Part shown: positions 26,723 to 35,293 of the stretch, piece after piece | Numbering within the stretch: position 1 is the stretch's first letter | Layout of the letters: the number at the start of each line of letters is the position of its first letter | NCBI RefSeq assembly: GCF_900108505.1 | Contig: NZ_FNWU01000001.1 | Coordinates: forward strand, 124,001 to 188,000 | Direction: 5' to 3' | DNA length: 64,000 nt | Source of the DNA: Halopenitus malekzadehii | GTDB lineage: Archaea; Halobacteriota; Halobacteria; Halobacteriales; Haloferacaceae | The notes under the pieces: generated by a model | What the model was told of the DNA's origin: nothing | The model's database searches: none | The model's input: only the letters and a program-made list of their open reading frames with translations | Translations under genes and position numbers: made by a program

Positions 26723-27103
26723 CTACTCGCTGACGGCGATCGCCTCGATCTCGACGCCCACACCCTTCGGGAGCGCGCCCGCCTGCACCGCCGATCGGGC
26801 CGGCGGTTCCTCGTCGAAGTAGCCCGCATACACCTCGTTCATCGCCTCGAAGTCGTCGATATCGGCCAGGAAGACGGTCACTTTGAGCACGTCGCTCGGG
26901 TCCGCGCCAGCCGCCGACAACACCGCCGTGAGGTTCTCGAGGGCCCGTTCGGTCTGTGTCGCGATGTCGGCGTCCGCGAGCAACTCGCCGTCCGGCGTCA
27001 TCGGGATCTGTCCGGCCGTGAACACGAGATCGCCGTTGCTCGTCGCCTGGCTGTACGCGCCGACCGCCGCCGGCGCCTCGTCGGTGTGTACGATATCCGT
27101 CAT
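26723..27103 (-). CDS. ridA: RidA family enamine/imine deaminase
   Basis: A 126-residue YjgF/YER057c/UK114 family protein, active as a trimer. It hydrolyses reactive enamine intermediates such as 2-aminocrotonate released by threonine dehydratase. Motifs: AVGAYSQATSNGDLVFTAGQ (about 14-33), an active-site region with VFLADIDDFEAMNEVY, and PPARSAVQAGALPKGVGVEI with the key Arg near 103. The ATG at 27103 fits the family N terminus; an upstream ATG at 27148 adds an unrelated leader. It lies 77 nt downstream of the threonine deaminase gene on the same strand, the very enzyme whose by-products RidA removes. Confidence 0.95.
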   Translation of the reverse strand: MTDIVHTDEAPAAVGAYSQATSNGDLVFTAGQIPMTPDGELLADADIATQTERALENLTAVLSAAGADPSDVLKVTVFLADIDDFEAMNEVYAGYFDEEPPARSAVQAGALPKGVGVEIEAIAVSE

Positions 27104-27180
27104 ACTCGCCGATCGAGCGCTCGCGTATTTAAACACCCCGTCACGCAAGTACGCATCCCGTCACGCACCGATCCACCGCC

Positions 27181-28401
27181 TCACGCGAGCACGTCGACTT
27201 CGTAGCCGTCCGCCTCAAGGCTGGCGACGATCGCCGCCGCATGCTCGGCGTCGTGGGTCTCCATTTCGACCTCGAGTTCCGCGGCGTTGACCGCGACGTC
27301 CCGTGAGGTCCGGTCGTGGTGGACCGCATAGACGTTCGCGCCGTGTTCGGAGACGATGCCCGCCACGCGTTCCAACTCCCCGGGGCGGTCCTTCAGCGCC
27401 ATCTTCACCTTCAGGTACCGGCCCATCTCGATGAGCCCGCGCATCACGACGGTCGTCAGCCGGTTCATGTCGATGTTGCCGCCACACAGCGCGGCCACGA
27501 TCGTTTCCCCGTCCTCGTACTCGAACGCCTCCGCGAGGATCGCCGCAAGCGGCACGGCTCCCGCCCCTTCCACGAGAACCTTCGATCGCTCCAACAGCAG
27601 CGTGAGCGCGTGGGCGATCTCCGTGTCCGAGACCGTCACCACCTCGTCGACGCGTTCCTGGATGACCTCGAACGGCGTTTCGCCGACCGACCGCGTCGCG
27701 ATCCCGTCGGCGATCGTGTCGACGCGATCGATGCTCTCCACGCGTCCGGACGCGAGCGACTGGGCGGCCGATGCCGCCCCCGCCGCCTGGACGCCGATGA
27801 CGCGGACGTCGTCGAGTTTCCCCGCGATCGCCGTCGCGATCCCCGCGATGAGCCCGCCGCCCCCGATCGGCACGACCACGGTGTCGAGCTCGGGGCAGTC
27901 CTCGACGATCTCCAGGCCGATCGTTCCCTGACCGGCCATCACTGTCTCGTCATCGAAGGCGTGGACGTACGTCCGGTCCTCCGCGGCCTCGATCTCGTGG
28001 GCCCGTGCCTGCGCCTCCTCGTAATCGATCCCGTGGAGGACCACCTCTCCGCCGTACCCGCGCGTGGCCTTCACCTTCGAGACCGGTGCGTACTCGGGCA
28101 TCACGATCGTCGAATCGACGTCCGCCCGCGTGGCCGCGAGCGCGACGCCTTGGGCGTGGTTGCCCGCGCTCGCGGTCACCACGCCGGCCTCCCGCTCCGT
28201 CGGCGAGAGGGTGGCGATCCGGTTTGCCGCGCCGCGGATCTTGAACGCGCCGGTTCGCTGAAACGTCTCCAGTTTGAGGTGGACGTCCGCCCCGGTCAGC
28301 TCGGAGAAGGTTCGGGACCGTTCGAGCGGGGTCCGCCGTGCGACCTCCTCGACGTGCGCGCGGGCGGCCTGGACGTCGGCAAGCGACAGCATCGTTTCCA
28401 T
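27181..28401 (-). CDS. ilvA: Threonine ammonia-lyase (threonine deaminase)
   Basis: A PLP enzyme of 406 residues that converts threonine to 2-oxobutanoate and ammonia, the first step of isoleucine synthesis or a catabolic route. The PLP lysine is in TGAFKIRGAANRI (about 51-63), with phosphate-binding VPIGGGGLIAGIAT (about 175-188). The C-terminal 80 residues form a single ACT domain (RPGELERVAGIVSEHGANVY), the arrangement of the shorter TdcB/IlvA class with one regulatory domain. The start is ATG 28401 or 28392. It is followed by ridA and a small membrane gene on the same strand. Confidence 0.95.
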   Translation of the reverse strand: METMLSLADVQAARAHVEEVARRTPLERSRTFSELTGADVHLKLETFQRTGAFKIRGAANRIATLSPTEREAGVVTASAGNHAQGVALAATRADVDSTIVMPEYAPVSKVKATRGYGGEVVLHGIDYEEAQARAHEIEAAEDRTYVHAFDDETVMAGQGTIGLEIVEDCPELDTVVVPIGGGGLIAGIATAIAGKLDDVRVIGVQAAGAASAAQSLASGRVESIDRVDTIADGIATRSVGETPFEVIQERVDEVVTVSDTEIAHALTLLLERSKVLVEGAGAVPLAAILAEAFEYEDGETIVAALCGGNIDMNRLTTVVMRGLIEMGRYLKVKMALKDRPGELERVAGIVSEHGANVYAVHHDRTSRDVAVNAAELEVEMETHDAEHAAAIVASLEADGYEVDVLA

Positions 28402-28562
28402 CTGGCGTCCGCGACCGCTAATGGTTTCGGGTCCGATCGCCGGGACCGATACGGCCAGCGCGGCGCCGTATGGGGCGCCGGCTCGCCGTCGCGAACGCCG
28501 TCACTGCCGGAGTACGCTCGCGAACGCTATCGCTCCCGGGACAAGGGGTGGGGAAAGGGGGA

Positions 28563-28583
28563 ATGCACGCGTGTGACGTGCAT
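28563..28583. promoter_or_regulatory. Perfect inverted repeat ATGCACG-N7-CGTGCAT (candidate operator)
   Basis: Seven-base arms at 28563-28569 and 28577-28583 flank CGTGTGA. It lies between divergent genes, about 165 nt from ilvA and 245 nt from the SpoIIM-type gene. The 14-nt centre-to-centre spacing of the arms fits a dimeric regulator. Confidence 0.4.
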
Positions 28584-28638
28584 CTGTAGGATACATCCCC
28601 GGTCATAAAAAGGTCCGGCTGGCGGAGTGAAAGTGAAA

Positions 28639-28655
28639 CAGCCCGAGAGGGGCTG
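28639..28655. terminator. Hairpin CAGCCC-loop-GGGCTG followed by a short T run
   Basis: A 6-bp GC-rich stem with a 5-nt loop and then CCCTTTT. It could end a short transcript started at the AT-rich block near 28604, or be a chance structure. Confidence 0.3.
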
Positions 28656-28747
28656 CCCTTTTCCCGTTTCGACCGATCTCCCCAGTCTCGGCGTACCGCT
28701 CCATCCTCCTTTCGACGGGACACTCCCTCTTCCCGGCCGTGCGCTCC

Positions 28748-28792
28748 GACCGACGTCGGCGCTCTGACCGACGTCGGCGCTCTGACCGACGT
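28748..28792. repeat. 18-nt tandem repeat GACCGACGTCGGCGCTCT, 2.5 copies
   Basis: Two exact copies (28748-28765, 28766-28783) and a half copy to 28792. Each unit contains the palindrome CCGACGTCGG. It sits 36-80 nt before the ATG at 28828, in promoter position. Confidence 0.65.
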
Positions 28793-28827
28793 TTCGTTTT
28801 AAGTTCTTCCTCGCCGTGTCCCCCGAT

Positions 28828-30378
28828 ATGGACTTGTCATCCGCCCTCACGAACGCCGTCGCGGTCTATCGGCGGCGCCCCGCGGACCTCCTGCCCTTCT
28901 ACGTGCTCGGAGCCGCGATCCCGGTGATCACCCGTGCGCTCGTCGCCGCCGTGCTCGCCGTCGCCTACGTGTACCTCGAGGTGACCGGTCGGATCGCTCG
29001 GGTTCGGACGGCCCTCTCGGAGACGGATCTCGGATCGATGCCCGACCCGGAGGCCGACCCGGCGGCGTTCCAACAGTGGACGGACTCCCTCGGCGACGTG
29101 CTGCTGCCGCTTGCTGATCCCGTCGTCCTTGCGGCCCTCGTGGCGGCGGGAGTGGCCACCGTCGTCCTCACCGTTCTCCTCTCGGCGGGCGTCTCGGCCG
29201 GCCAATACGCCGTCTCCCTCGCCCGCCTCCGTGACGAGGGTGGTACCCTCGCGGGGATCGGCGGCGTTCGTTCGTACTGGCCGTCGATCCTCGGGCTCTC
29301 CCTGTTGGAGGTCGGGATCTGGCTTGCTGCCACCTTCGGCGCCGCGATCGCCATCACGGCCGCGTCGATCGTCCACCCGATCCTCGGCGTTCTCGCAGCG
29401 CTTGCGGCGCTGCTGGGCTGGACGGTCATCGTCATCTGTACTCGGGCGGTCTTCGCGTTCGCGCCGGTCGCGGTCGTCGTCGACGACGTCGGGGCCCTCG
29501 GCGGAGTCGATGCGGGACTTGCATACGTTCGGTCGAACCCCGGCGATGCCCTCGGGTATTACGCCGTGACGATCGCCACCCTGGTCGCGGTCACGTCGGC
29601 GGGGAGCGTGCTCGCGTTCTTCGAGGCGCCGAGCTCGCTCGGCCTCGCGACCCTGCTCGTGGTCGCACCGGGGCTCGACCTCGTGAAGACCGGCCTGTTC
29701 GGCCGGTGGCGCGGCACGATCGCTCCTCCCGACCCGCCGACCCGGTCACTCCGCGCGTCGATCCGTGCCGGCGTCGGCGGCAGCTGGCGCGCGATGACGG
29801 GGTTCGTTCGATCGACTCTCCTCACCCACGGCCTGGTCGTTGCGCTTGCCGTCGCGAGCTTCGTGCTCGGCTGGATCGCTGCCGGTCCGTTCGAGGAGAT
29901 GGTCACGGCCTCGATCGTGGCGCGTCTCGAGGGGCATCTCCCGCCGGCCGCGGCGCTCGAGTTCTTCGCGAACAACTGGACGGTCGCGCTCGGGACCGCC
30001 TTCGCCGGCGTCGTTCTCGCGGTGCCGACCGTCGTCGCGATCTGGTTCAACGGCTTCGTCTTCGGGATCGTCTTCCGGCTCGAGGCGGATCTGCTCGAAC
30101 TCGTCGGCTTCGTGGTTCCGCACGGACTCCTCGAGATCCCCGCGCTGGTCATCGCCGGCGCGGTGGGTCTCCATCTCGGCCGGTCGGGGTGGCGAACCTG
30201 GCGTGGGACCGCTCCCCGGATCGCCCTCGCTGACGACTTGGAGCGCGCGTTCCGCGTGCTCGTCGGCGTCGGGATGCTCCTGCTGGTCGCGGGGCTGATC
30301 GAGGGGTTCGTGAGCCCGTACTACTTCGAGTTCGTTCGGCCGGTCGTGGAGCCGATCGTCGCGGACGTACTTGCCTGA
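28828..30378 (+). CDS. Polytopic membrane protein with C-terminal SpoIIM (DUF95) domain
   Basis: A 516-residue integral membrane protein with about a dozen hydrophobic segments. The C-terminal part, from about 330, carries the SpoIIM/DUF95 pattern: FFANNWTVALGTAFAG, a following hydrophobic run with WFNGFVFG, then VPHGLLEIPALVIAGAVGLH (about 430-449). SpoIIM proteins take part in peptidoglycan turnover in Bacillus; archaeal members have no known role and peptidoglycan is absent. The N-terminal 320 residues form a separate multi-helix membrane domain (AVYRRRPADLLPFYVLG) that I cannot name. The ATG at 28828 is preferred to the GTG at 28816. Its 3' end overlaps the convergent oxidase gene by 58 nt. 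Confidence 0.8.
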   Translation: MDLSSALTNAVAVYRRRPADLLPFYVLGAAIPVITRALVAAVLAVAYVYLEVTGRIARVRTALSETDLGSMPDPEADPAAFQQWTDSLGDVLLPLADPVVLAALVAAGVATVVLTVLLSAGVSAGQYAVSLARLRDEGGTLAGIGGVRSYWPSILGLSLLEVGIWLAATFGAAIAITAASIVHPILGVLAALAALLGWTVIVICTRAVFAFAPVAVVVDDVGALGGVDAGLAYVRSNPGDALGYYAVTIATLVAVTSAGSVLAFFEAPSSLGLATLLVVAPGLDLVKTGLFGRWRGTIAPPDPPTRSLRASIRAGVGGSWRAMTGFVRSTLLTHGLVVALAVASFVLGWIAAGPFEEMVTASIVARLEGHLPPAAALEFFANNWTVALGTAFAGVVLAVPTVVAIWFNGFVFGIVFRLEADLLELVGFVVPHGLLEIPALVIAGAVGLHLGRSGWRTWRGTAPRIALADDLERAFRVLVGVGMLLLVAGLIEGFVSPYYFEFVRPVVEPIVADVLA

Positions 30379-31763
30379 TCGGTCGGATCCGGAAGCACCT
30401 TCCCCGGGTTCAAGATCCCGTTCGGATCGAACGTCTCCTTGACCGCACGCATCGCGTCCACGCCCGCCGTCCCGTGTTCCCGCTCGAGGAACTTCCGCTT
30501 GCCGCGCCCGATCCCGTGTTCGCCCGTTGCGGTCCCGCCCAGCTCGATCGCCCGATCGACGATCGCGGCGTGGGCGGCCCGCGCTTGCTCGACCTCCTCG
30601 GGATCGTCGGGGTCCGCAAAGACCCCGTAATGGAGGTTTCCGTCGCCGGCGTGGCCGAAACAGGGGATAAAGCGATCGTACTCCTCGGCCACCGATTGAA
30701 CCGCCGCGATCATCTCGGGGTAGCGTCCGATCGGGACCGTCACGTCGCCGGAACCCTCCATCTCCCGATCCGGGTTGAACTCCTCGCTCGCGTAGGCGAT
30801 CTCCTCGCGCGCCCGCCAGAGCTCGGCCATCTTCTCGCCGCCGGCGATCTCGAACGCCGCGACGTCGTGGGCCTCGACGATCGTCCGGCAGAACGCGATC
30901 TCCTCGTCGATCCCGTGGTTGGCGTGGAACTCGAGGAATGTCATCGGTCGCTCCGGCAGCTCGACGTCGGCGTAGGCGTTGACCATCCGCGCGGTCCGTT
31001 CGTCGATCAGCTCGAGCTTGGCGACGTCGACCCCGGAGGTGATCACGTCCGAGATCGCCTCGGTCGCGTCCGCGAGGGTTTCGAAGACCGCACGGCCACC
31101 CTTCACCTGTTCGGGCCGCCCGGCGAGTTCGAGCGTCGCTCGCGTGACGACGCCGAGCGTTCCCTCGCTCCCGACGAACAGTTCACACAGGTTGTACCCG
31201 CTCGAGGTCTTCGCCGCCTTGCTGCCGACCGTCACCACCGTGCCGTCCGCGCGTACGACCTCGAGCTCGAGTACCCAGTCGGCCACCTCCCCGTACTTCA
31301 CCGTCTGCTGTCCGGAGGCGTCGGTGGCGATCATCCCGCCGATCGTCGATATCGACCCCGAGGAGGGCAGCGGCGGGAAGAACAGCCCGTTCCCGGCGAC
31401 CGCCTCGTTGACGGCCTCGCCGATGACGCCCGGCTCGACGTCGATCTGCAGATCGGCGGGGCGAACCTCGAGGACCGCGTCCATCCGCGTCATGTCGAGG
31501 CTGATCCCGCCGTGGACGGGGGTGGCGTTCGCCTCCAGGCCGGTCCCGGCCGCATACGGCGTCACCGGGACGCCGCGGTCGTTGGCCGCCGAAAGTACCG
31601 CCGAGACGTCCGCGGTCGACTCCGGAAACACCACCGCGTCCGGCTCGACCGCCTGCGCCTCCCGCGTCCCGAAATCGCTCGCGTGCGTCCGCTTGTCGGA
31701 CGGGCCGCGCGATACCTCCCCTTCGATGGCGAGGTCGTCGAGGAACGAGCAATCGTGTTGCAT
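30321..31763 (-). CDS. glcD: FAD-binding oxidase, GlcD / D-lactate dehydrogenase type
   Basis: A 480-residue flavoprotein of the VAO/PCMH family, oxidising a 2-hydroxy acid such as glycolate or D-lactate. The N-terminal FAD-binding domain has VTPYAAGTGLEANATP (about 75-90), FPPLPSSGSISTIGGMIATD and SSGYNLCELFVGSEGTLG (about 190-207). The C-terminal cap has FGHAGDGNLHYG (about 360-371) and EHGIGRGKRKFL (about 415-426). No iron-sulphur GlpC-like domain is fused, and no glcE/glcF genes are adjacent. The last about 19 codons overlap the convergent membrane-protein gene, an unusual arrangement. Electron acceptor is unknown. Confidence 0.92.
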   Translation of the reverse strand: MQHDCSFLDDLAIEGEVSRGPSDKRTHASDFGTREAQAVEPDAVVFPESTADVSAVLSAANDRGVPVTPYAAGTGLEANATPVHGGISLDMTRMDAVLEVRPADLQIDVEPGVIGEAVNEAVAGNGLFFPPLPSSGSISTIGGMIATDASGQQTVKYGEVADWVLELEVVRADGTVVTVGSKAAKTSSGYNLCELFVGSEGTLGVVTRATLELAGRPEQVKGGRAVFETLADATEAISDVITSGVDVAKLELIDERTARMVNAYADVELPERPMTFLEFHANHGIDEEIAFCRTIVEAHDVAAFEIAGGEKMAELWRAREEIAYASEEFNPDREMEGSGDVTVPIGRYPEMIAAVQSVAEEYDRFIPCFGHAGDGNLHYGVFADPDDPEEVEQARAAHAAIVDRAIELGGTATGEHGIGRGKRKFLEREHGTAGVDAMRAVKETFDPNGILNPGKVLPDPTDQASTSATIGSTTGRTNSK

Positions 31764-31832
31764 ACACGGTTCGGGGCGGTGAGGGGGTTAAAACGCACCG
31801 CTGCGCGATCGGCGTTTCTGTCCGATCGGTGT

Positions 31833-32981
31833 TCACCGCTCGTCGATCGGAACGAAATCGGCGTCCGTTCGGCCGGTATACCGGGCTCGCGGTCGGATCA
31901 GGCGGTTGTCGCTCTGGTACTCCAGGATGTGGGCGATCCAGCCGCCGGCCCGCGCCATCGCGAAGATGGGGGTGTACATATCCGTGGGGATCCCGAGATG
32001 GTCGTAGACGGAGCCGGAGTAGAAGTCGACGTTCGGTGCGATCCCTTTCTCGACGAGCCCTTCGTCGGCGAGGTATCCCTCGATCGCGGTCGTGTAGTCG
32101 AGCCACGTCGTGTCTCCGCTCGCGTCGGAGAGGTCACGGAGGCGGGACTCGAGGATGTTCGCGCGGGGATCCTTCACCTGGTAGACTCGGTGGCCGTAGC
32201 CCGGGATGCGCCGACCATCGGCTCGGGCCTCTTTGGCCCACTCGACAGGATCGGCGCCCGCCTCGTCGATCTCCTCGAGCATCTCCATCACGTCCTCGTT
32301 GGCGCCGCCGTGGAGCGGCCCCGAGAGGGCGCCGATCCCGCCGATGACCGAGGAGTAGACGTCGGCCATCGTGGAGGCGATGACCATCGACGCGAAGGTC
32401 GACGCGTTGAGTCCGTGGTCGGCGTGTAGCGTCATCGCCATGTCGAACGTCTCCTCGGCGACGTCGTCCGGGCGGGTGCCGGTCAGCATGTACAGGAAGT
32501 TCCCGGCGTACCCGAGGTCGTCGTCCGGCTCGACCGGCTCCTTGCCGCGGCGGGCACGGTCGAACGCGGCGAGGATCGTCGGGATCTTCGCGGTGATGCG
32601 GCGACCCTGCCGGCGACCCACCGCGGCGTCGTCGGTGTCGGCGTCGGATTCGGGATCGTAGGTCGGCAGCAGCGAGACCGCCGTTCGGAGCGCGTCCATC
32701 GGGTCGGCGTCGGCGGCGGCCATATCCGCGACCGCGGTGAGAACGTCGTCATCGACGTGCTGGTCCGCCGTGAGCTTCTCCGTGAACGTCTCGAGCTCCG
32801 CACGCGTCGGCAGCTCGTCGTGCCACAGCAGGTACAGCACCTCCTCGAAGTCGGCACGCGTCGCGAGGTCCTCGATGTGGTAGCCGCGGTACAGAAGCGT
32901 CCCGTCGCTCCCGTCGATGTAGCTCAGATCCGACTCGGCGACGAGAACGCCCTCCAAACCGCGCTCCAGCTCGTTTGACAT
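31833..32981 (-). CDS. gltA: Citrate synthase
   Basis: Condenses acetyl-CoA and oxaloacetate at the entry of the TCA cycle; 382 residues, the short archaeal/Gram-positive (citZ-like) type. Catalytic residues are visible: His in HADHGLNASTF (about 222), His in GPLHGGANEDVME (about 257), and Asp in APNVDFYSGSVYDHLGI (about 312). GYGHRVYQVKDPRA is the CoA/citrate-binding segment. The ATG at 32981 (MSNELERGLEGVLVAESDLS) matches the family; the frame stays open upstream to 33146 but with a non-family basic sequence. It is monocistronic with 183 nt upstream. Confidence 0.96.
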   Translation of the reverse strand: MSNELERGLEGVLVAESDLSYIDGSDGTLLYRGYHIEDLATRADFEEVLYLLWHDELPTRAELETFTEKLTADQHVDDDVLTAVADMAAADADPMDALRTAVSLLPTYDPESDADTDDAAVGRRQGRRITAKIPTILAAFDRARRGKEPVEPDDDLGYAGNFLYMLTGTRPDDVAEETFDMAMTLHADHGLNASTFASMVIASTMADVYSSVIGGIGALSGPLHGGANEDVMEMLEEIDEAGADPVEWAKEARADGRRIPGYGHRVYQVKDPRANILESRLRDLSDASGDTTWLDYTTAIEGYLADEGLVEKGIAPNVDFYSGSVYDHLGIPTDMYTPIFAMARAGGWIAHILEYQSDNRLIRPRARYTGRTDADFVPIDER

Positions 32982-33164
32982 ATGCGGACCCTTCCCGCCA
33001 CCTCGAAAAAAGCGTTGCCGTTTCGGCGGCGTTCGTGACGTCGATCGTCGAACGCCAGCACGACGATCTCGGGCCGATCGGCGACGACGGCGCCGGTCAA
33101 ACGACCCGATCCTCGACGCGACCATCCGGCTGAACGGTTCGATCAACCGGTGAAGTCGCTCGGA

Positions 33165-35063
33165 TCACCCACGCGCGGGGACGACCGATATCGTTCGTTT
33201 CCGGTCGATCGCGTCCTCGAGTTCCTCGGCGATCGCCGAACCCCGAGACACCTGGATCTCCCCGCCCCGGCCGACGGTCGCGGTGAAGAGGTATTCGTCC
33301 TCTGCGCGCACCTCCACCGTCTCGCCGACGTCCTCCTCGACGGGGATCTCGACGTGTCGTGAGGTGATCTCCGGCTGGACGACCGCGCCGCGATCGCCGC
33401 CCATCGGGCCGGCGTCTCCCGCACCGGCGCCACTGGCGCTGCCGGCCGCACCCGACCCGCCCGCGCCGTCGCCCGGTCGCTCGTCGTGGGTGCGGACGTC
33501 GATGTCGATGCCCAGCCGGTTCTCGATGTCGGAGATCCGGCCCCCGCCCTTGCCGATCACGTAGGAGATGTCGTCCTCCTCGACGTAGACGATGGCGGTG
33601 TCACGGCCCTGCAACTCCACGTCGACGTGTCCCCGGGCGACAGACCGGATCTCGCGTTCGATCTCCTGTTTGGCGATGCGCGAGACGCCGCTCTCGCTCC
33701 CGCCATCGCCATCGGCGCCGATCGGCACCGTGACGACCTGCCGGTTGAACGTGTAGATCTCGTAGTCGGCGCGGCCGGTTTCGAAATCTCGAACACGGAT
33801 GACCGGTCGCGCGAGGTCCTCGGCGGTGAGTCCCTCGGGGACCTTCACCTCGGTGTCGACGTCGTAGACCGTGTGCACGTGGCCGGCCTCGATGTAGACG
33901 ACGGTGTCGACGATCTGCGGGATCATTCCGAGTTCGACGCGCCCGACCAATCGCTGGAGCGCGTCGATCGCCCGGGACGCGTGGACGACGCCGACCATTC
34001 CGACGCCGGCCATCCGCATGTCCGAGAAGACCTCGAAGTCGGCGGTCTTCCGAACCTCGTCGTAGATCGTGTAATCGGGCCGGACGAGCAGCAGGGAGTC
34101 GGCGGTGTTCGCCATATCGCCGCCGAGCGCGCCGTACTGGGTGATCTCCGGGCCGACCTGGAGGTCCCGTGGCTTCTCCATCGTCTTGACCGCGTAGTCG
34201 TTGTCGTTGAGGAACTCCGCGACCGCCTGTGCGAACGTCGACTTGCCGGCACCCGGCGAGCCGGAGATGAGCACCCCCCGTTTCGACTCGAGGAACCGCT
34301 CGCGGAGCTCGTCGGCGAACTCGTAGTCGTCGAGGTCGGTCTTGGCGATCGGCCGGACCGCGGTGATCTCGATCCCGTCCGCGAAGGGGGGGCGAGCGAC
34401 GGCGATCCGGTAGTTCCGGTACTGGACGATGTCCATCCCCTCCTCGGAGAGCTCGACGAAGCCGTCGTTCGATCCCCGGGCCAGGTTGACGATCGCGGTC
34501 GCCCACTCGCCCATCCGGTCCTCGCTCGTCGGTTCCTCCTCGATGACCGCATAGCGCATCTCGCCCAGGGTCCCGCGTTTGGCCTTCGGCTTGGTCCCGG
34601 TCTTGAGGTGGACCGACATCGTCTCCTCGGTAAAGTAGTCGGCTATCGGCAGCTCCTCGACGACGCCGCGGGTAACCGGCTCAACATACTCGACGGCGAT
34701 CCCCTTCGCCCGCGCGACCTCCGCCTGCACGACGTCGCTCGTCAGCAGGGCCGCGTCGTGGTCCTCGGCGACGTCCCGGATGATCGCGTCGACGTCGCCC
34801 TCGCTGGCGGCCCTCGTCTCGGTGGCGCTCGGGCGTCGACCGACGTACGACAGCGAGATCGTCCCCTCGTCGGCGAACTCGGCGAGCTGCTGGAGCTCCG
34901 AGAGGCCGTCCCAGCCGGGGTCGTGGCCGTCGTTCGCCTGCGACTCGAGCTCGCCGACCACGGCCTCCGGGACGAGGACCGTCGCTTCCTCGTAGGTGCC
35001 GTCCGCGACGCGTTCGGACACGCGGCCATCGATGACCGCACTGGTGTCCGGTACAACCTTCAT
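33165..35063 (-). CDS. PIN domain / PilT-type ATPase with KH domain
   Basis: A 632-residue archaeal protein with three parts. The N-terminal PIN nuclease-like domain (about 1-130) has the expected acidic residues in VVPDTSAVIDGR and LLTSDVVQAEVA. The central secretion/PilT-like ATPase (about 190-430) has Walker A ISGSPGAGKSTFAQAV. The KH RNA-binding domain (about 490-545) has VIGKGGGRISDIENRLG. A Gly/Ala linker (about 545-575) and a beta-rich end follow. Orthologues are conserved in most archaea; an RNA-processing or ribosome-linked role is suspected, not shown. The ATG at 35063 is right after a TATA (TTATA, minus strand), so the transcript is leaderless; the frame runs upstream only through the 24-nt repeats. 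Confidence 0.92.
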   Translation of the reverse strand: MKVVPDTSAVIDGRVSERVADGTYEEATVLVPEAVVGELESQANDGHDPGWDGLSELQQLAEFADEGTISLSYVGRRPSATETRAASEGDVDAIIRDVAEDHDAALLTSDVVQAEVARAKGIAVEYVEPVTRGVVEELPIADYFTEETMSVHLKTGTKPKAKRGTLGEMRYAVIEEEPTSEDRMGEWATAIVNLARGSNDGFVELSEEGMDIVQYRNYRIAVARPPFADGIEITAVRPIAKTDLDDYEFADELRERFLESKRGVLISGSPGAGKSTFAQAVAEFLNDNDYAVKTMEKPRDLQVGPEITQYGALGGDMANTADSLLLVRPDYTIYDEVRKTADFEVFSDMRMAGVGMVGVVHASRAIDALQRLVGRVELGMIPQIVDTVVYIEAGHVHTVYDVDTEVKVPEGLTAEDLARPVIRVRDFETGRADYEIYTFNRQVVTVPIGADGDGGSESGVSRIAKQEIEREIRSVARGHVDVELQGRDTAIVYVEEDDISYVIGKGGGRISDIENRLGIDIDVRTHDERPGDGAGGSGAAGSASGAGAGDAGPMGGDRGAVVQPEITSRHVEIPVEEDVGETVEVRAEDEYLFTATVGRGGEIQVSRGSAIAEELEDAIDRKRTISVVPARG

Positions 35064-35088
35064 ACCGGTCCTGCGGGCGGGATCGGTA

Positions 35089-35160
35089 TAAGGGTGTTCG
35101 ACCGGCCGGCTGTAAGGGTGTTCGACCGGCCGGCTGTAAGGGTGTTCGACCGGCCGGCTG
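35089..35160. repeat. Three exact tandem copies of a 24-nt unit above a promoter
   Basis: Copies at 35089-35112, 35113-35136 and 35137-35160 are identical; the unit begins TAAGGGTGTTCGACC and ends with the palindrome CCGGCCGG plus CTG. The first copy starts within the TATA region of the PIN-ATPase gene, so on the minus strand each unit carries a CCCTTA element like the one beside the real TATA box. This may be a multiplied activator or BRE-like site, or simple duplication. Confidence 0.8.
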
Positions 35161-35293
35161 CTCGGGCAACGACGTCCTCCCGAACCGCTCACGATACAGT
35201 TGAACGTCGTTCAACGATCGGACGTTCTCGTGGACCGGCCACGAGGTCCACAATCTTGATTACCGGCTGGGGTCACAACCATCTAGAGCCACC

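Larger units (their letters stand above)
28402..28827. other. 426-nt intergenic control region between ilvA and the SpoIIM-type gene
   Basis: I see no convincing gene here. In order it holds the ilvA upstream region, a perfect inverted repeat at 28563-28583, a short AT-rich CATAAAAAG at 28604-28612, a GTGAAAGTGAAAC motif at 28627-28639, a hairpin at 28639-28655, and an 18-nt tandem repeat at 28748-28792 that ends just before the next gene. A short frame across the repeats on the minus strand is a by-product of the repeat. Confidence 0.6.

Noticed and set aside
28527-28850. Minus-strand frame encoding repeated VGQSADVG in the ilvA upstream spacer.
   Set aside because: It is produced by the 18-nt tandem repeat, crosses the start of the SpoIIM-type gene and has no other coding signs.
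32982-33146. N-terminal extension of citrate synthase.
   Set aside because: Arg-rich, unlike haloarchaeal coding sequence, and the family N terminus begins at 32981.
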